Shown here: piece by piece, positions 61,657 through 64,000 of the stretch
How the letters are laid out: each line of letters opens with the position of its first letter
Numbering within the stretch: position 1 is the first letter of the stretch
Assembly: GCA_018873225.1 (NCBI GenBank)
Contig: JAEILZ010000003.1
Span: 992,001 to 1,056,000 of the forward strand
Source: [Phialemoniopsis] sp. UDSM-2020
Lineage: Eukaryota > Ascomycota > Sordariomycetes > Thyridiales > Thyridiaceae
Length of the DNA: 64,000 bases
Direction: 5' to 3'
Notes under the pieces: model-generated
Databases searched by the model: none
Told to the model about the DNA's origin: nothing
What the model saw: the letters and a program-made list of their open reading frames with translations, nothing else
Made by a program: the position numbers and the translations under genes

Positions 61657-63031
61657 ATAGAGACTATGATGTGAAGATGCTATCATGGTAGATCCGCTCA
61701 AGATTGCTATAAACTCCAAAATGTAACTGTTTATTCCCACTTGGATCTAATCATTGTCATAACTACCTACCGCCACTAGCTTCCCGCAGCCTCCCGGCCT
61801 TTCTTCTCGGGCTCTTTCTTCTCGCACTCCTCATTCCGCCTTTCCCTGCGTTCATCCCACGCCTGTTTTAGAATGGAGATAGTTGTAGAGGTCTCTTTAG
61901 AGGTCTGGTTGTCCTTAGCACCTTGAGGTTTGCCCGGCCCTTTACCTGCACCTGGGGGCCCCGTATGTTCACCTGCAACTTTCGGAGTCTCTCCTTGCTG
62001 TGTGCTTACGTCCGCGGATTTGCTAATCTTACGGAGCGTTTTGTCTTTGCCGTCTTGTTGCCTGTGGTGGGTGTACTTTCCACTAATCGAAACGGTGCGA
62101 GGGTCCGTCGATGGCTTATGAGCACGGGGGACATTTTTTTTCGTCTGATTAGGATGTCCCCCGGTTATTGATATTCCACGAGTATCTGGTGGGTTGAAAT
62201 AGCATGATGAGTTGTGAAACTGCTTGGTAGTCGGTATCATTCGTTTCAAAGGCCTCGGCCGCATGCGAGAAAGTGCTGCCTTGGGTAGAAAGGCCTGGAT
62301 ATGCTTTTTGAGTCAGCAATTTACTGTAGGTAACCCAGCTCACGTAGGGATTGCGAAACTCACTGGTACCATCTTTCTTGAAGTGTTAACTATGTCTCAC
62401 ATAGGCAATCAATAATGAGAGGTGTTCGCACAAGTGCTTGCACCGTCAAGTGCAAAGATGATGGTTGAACATCCTAGGAACCAGGTGGATATTCAGACGG
62501 GGGCTTGACATATATGAGCATTCTAAAAGGCAACCAGCAGGCAATCATTCTCATCACACCCTGCATAGAGAAGCACGAATCAAATTTTTCCGGACTTATG
62601 TGGTGCTGATGCCCATTGACGGATTGGGCAGGATGCACCTCAGCTGAAATGCAAGAGAGGAGGCATTATGTTACCCCAAGCCAAGCATTTGTCCCGGCAC
62701 ATCACAAGATTTCTGGAGAGAAATGGGATCTGAAGGCATCCACCTTGAACTGCAGCAAGGAAGTAAGCTAGGTATAAGACTTTTCGGCTTCTTCCTACAC
62801 CACGAGGTTGCTGTCTTCTTGAGTCGTCAACATGGAGTGTCCGCAAGACGAGTGAAAGAACGCCCTCTTGAGCCGACAGATGCCTTCTATCGGCAACTTC
62901 TAATTCTAGATCCAGTGACCGCGACTCCATTTCTCCCTGCCTTCATGGCACACACCAACAGAAGACGGGAATTCAATTCTAGGCGCCTCTTGCTTATGGG
63001 TAATTCACTGGAACATCAACCTTCTCCCACC
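61657..63031. other. Region between the DUF2235 and PheRS beta genes
   Basis: Apart from the uncertain small ORF at 61776-62264, no gene is supported here. No repeat recognised. Confidence 0.4.
61776..62264 (-). CDS. Uncertain Lys/Glu-rich small protein
   Basis: Open frame of 162 aa starting at ATG 62264. It is very hydrophilic, with a Lys-rich N-terminal half (PNQTKKNVPRAHKPSTDPR) and a charged C-terminal helix (LKQAWDERRERRNEECEKK). I recognise no family. An overlapping frame on the same strand (62149-62343) also lacks stops for 64 codons, so an upstream exon might join here. It may be a lineage-specific gene or only a chance frame. Confidence 0.35.
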   Translation of the reverse strand: MRPRPLKRMIPTTKQFHNSSCYFNPPDTRGISITGGHPNQTKKNVPRAHKPSTDPRTVSISGKYTHHRQQDGKDKTLRKISKSADVSTQQGETPKVAGEHTGPPGAGKGPGKPQGAKDNQTSKETSTTISILKQAWDERRERRNEECEKKEPEKKGREAAGS

Positions 63032-64000
63032 TCACAGGAAAATGTCGAGGTTGATCTCCAACGTGCTCACGGGGTATCTAAAGCAAGCAGTGATTAGTCT
63101 CTCAGCCTCCAAATCTATGCTGCAAAGAAGACTTACTTCAGGTCAAACTTCTCCAGGACGCTGGGGTGCAGGACGCCGAGCTCGCCTATCCGCCTCGTCT
63201 TGCCGCCGAGGCGGGCGTAGATGGCGGCGGCGCGGCCGCCGAAGAAGGTGGGCTCGTCGGTCTCCTCGATGAAGTAGCCATCGGCCTTGGAGGGGTTCTC
63301 CTTGACCTCGTAGTCGGCGCCCTTGCCCGTGAGGCCTTCCTCGTGGGTGATGAAGGCGATGCGCAGCATGGCGAGGACGCGGTCGAGCAGGCCGTGGACG
63401 ACCTCGAAGCCGCTCGTCTTGCCGTAGAAGGCGGCGGCGAAGTGGCGCTCGTTACGGGCCTGATGAATGGGATGCCTGGTTAGCCTAACACAGATACTAA
63501 GGGGTCAAGAGAGGAGGAAATGGGAAGTAGCGCACCTTTCGCTCGAGGGACTCGTCCTTGAGGACAATGTCTGCTGCCTCAAAGATCTTGAGCGGCAGGG
63601 CGACGCTCTTGTTCTCGCGGATGGTCTTGAGCAGACCTGGCAGCAAGGATGTCCGCACGACCTGGTATTCGGCGGTCTTGGGGTTGGCCAGCTTGACGGC
63701 CGTGTTGCCGTCATCCTTGCGGTTCAACCAGCCAAAGTTCTCGTCGTGGGAGCAGAGGATCAGGGGCAGAACCTCGGTCCAGCCGCACATGGCACTCTCG
63801 GTGCGGACGATATCGGTCAGCTTGTTGATCATCAGGGGCTGGCCGATAGTGGCAGACTTGTGGGGTGATGAGCGAGGGAGGCTGTTGAAGCCGTAGGCGA
63901 TCGCGACATCTTCCATCTATCGTTCAGATTTCATGTTAGCTCGAGGGCTTTATACTCGACGTAAAACCGGGTGACTTACGACATCGCACTGGTGCAGCAC
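63032..64000 (-). CDS. FRS1: Cytosolic phenylalanyl-tRNA synthetase beta subunit, C-terminal part
   Basis: Partial: the gene continues past the right edge. Exons in the window: 64000-63980 (cut), 63916-63536, 63459-63137 and 63077-63032 (stop). The beta subunit builds the tetrameric enzyme that charges tRNA-Phe. Across the splices the protein reads LHQCDVMEDVAIAYGFNSLPRS, TSLLPGLLKTIRENK, LPLKIFEAADIVLKDESLERKARNERHFAAAFYG, FFGGRAAAIYARLGGK, RIGELGVLHPSVLEKFDLKYPVSTLEINLDIFL, each quoted in parts from the translation. These are the conserved beta-subunit blocks (HxCDVxEDxAIAYG and the GxLGxLHPxVLxxFxL end). The N-terminal part, with the B1-B4 domains, is not in the window. Confidence 0.95.

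Overview
The window is nuclear DNA of a filamentous ascomycete, most likely a Sordariomycete. The evidence is: short GT-AG introns (about 55-140 bp, with CTAAC/CTGAC-like branch sites), GC-rich third codon positions, 0.3-6 kb spacers, and fungus-specific families (Zn2Cys6 regulator, HET domain, LaeA-like methyltransferase, DUF1752). All exon joins below were placed by reading splice signals and keeping the frame; no transcript data were available. I found no tRNA, rRNA, CRISPR or intact transposon.

Layout: 1-2249 no gene. 2250-6429: a LaeA/UMTA-type SAM methyltransferase (+) convergent with a Zn2Cys6 transcription factor (-). 7005-8120: Mtg1-type mitochondrial ribosome GTPase (+). 8643-10716: Cti6-type PHD protein of the Rpd3L histone deacetylase complex (-). 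12826-14766: a conserved fungal protein of unknown function (+). 16645-21532: a very large disordered protein (+) whose true start lies in a 36-nt first exon. 23465-24854: a mitochondrially targeted polyol-type SDR (+), with many AGGGG/CCCCT stress elements upstream. 24855-31256: a 6.4 kb stretch without a credible gene. 31257-32969: a DUF1752 (AreA GATA-like) protein (+). 34253-36883: a HET-domain protein with a multi-pass membrane C-terminus (+).

37252-40932 is a divergent leucine-catabolism pair: methylcrotonyl-CoA carboxylase beta subunit (-) and isovaleryl-CoA dehydrogenase (+). They catalyse consecutive mitochondrial steps and share a 407-bp promoter with two CCGAGG boxes and a CCG-N7-CGG palindrome. 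Then follow a Nudix hydrolase (-), an SDR (+), the Rho1 exchange factor Rom2 (-), Cu/Zn superoxide dismutase (+), the Tudor-SN/SND1 nuclease-like protein (+), a DUF2235 alpha/beta hydrolase (+), an uncertain Lys-rich ORF (-), and the C-terminal part of cytosolic Phe-tRNA synthetase beta (-), cut by the window end.

Most genes are housekeeping. The accessory-looking loci are the methyltransferase/Zn2Cys6 pair, the HET-membrane protein and the DUF2235 protein. I see no clear undescribed multi-gene system. The best leads are the HET-membrane architecture, the motif-bearing leucine promoter, and the stress-element cluster before the polyol dehydrogenase.
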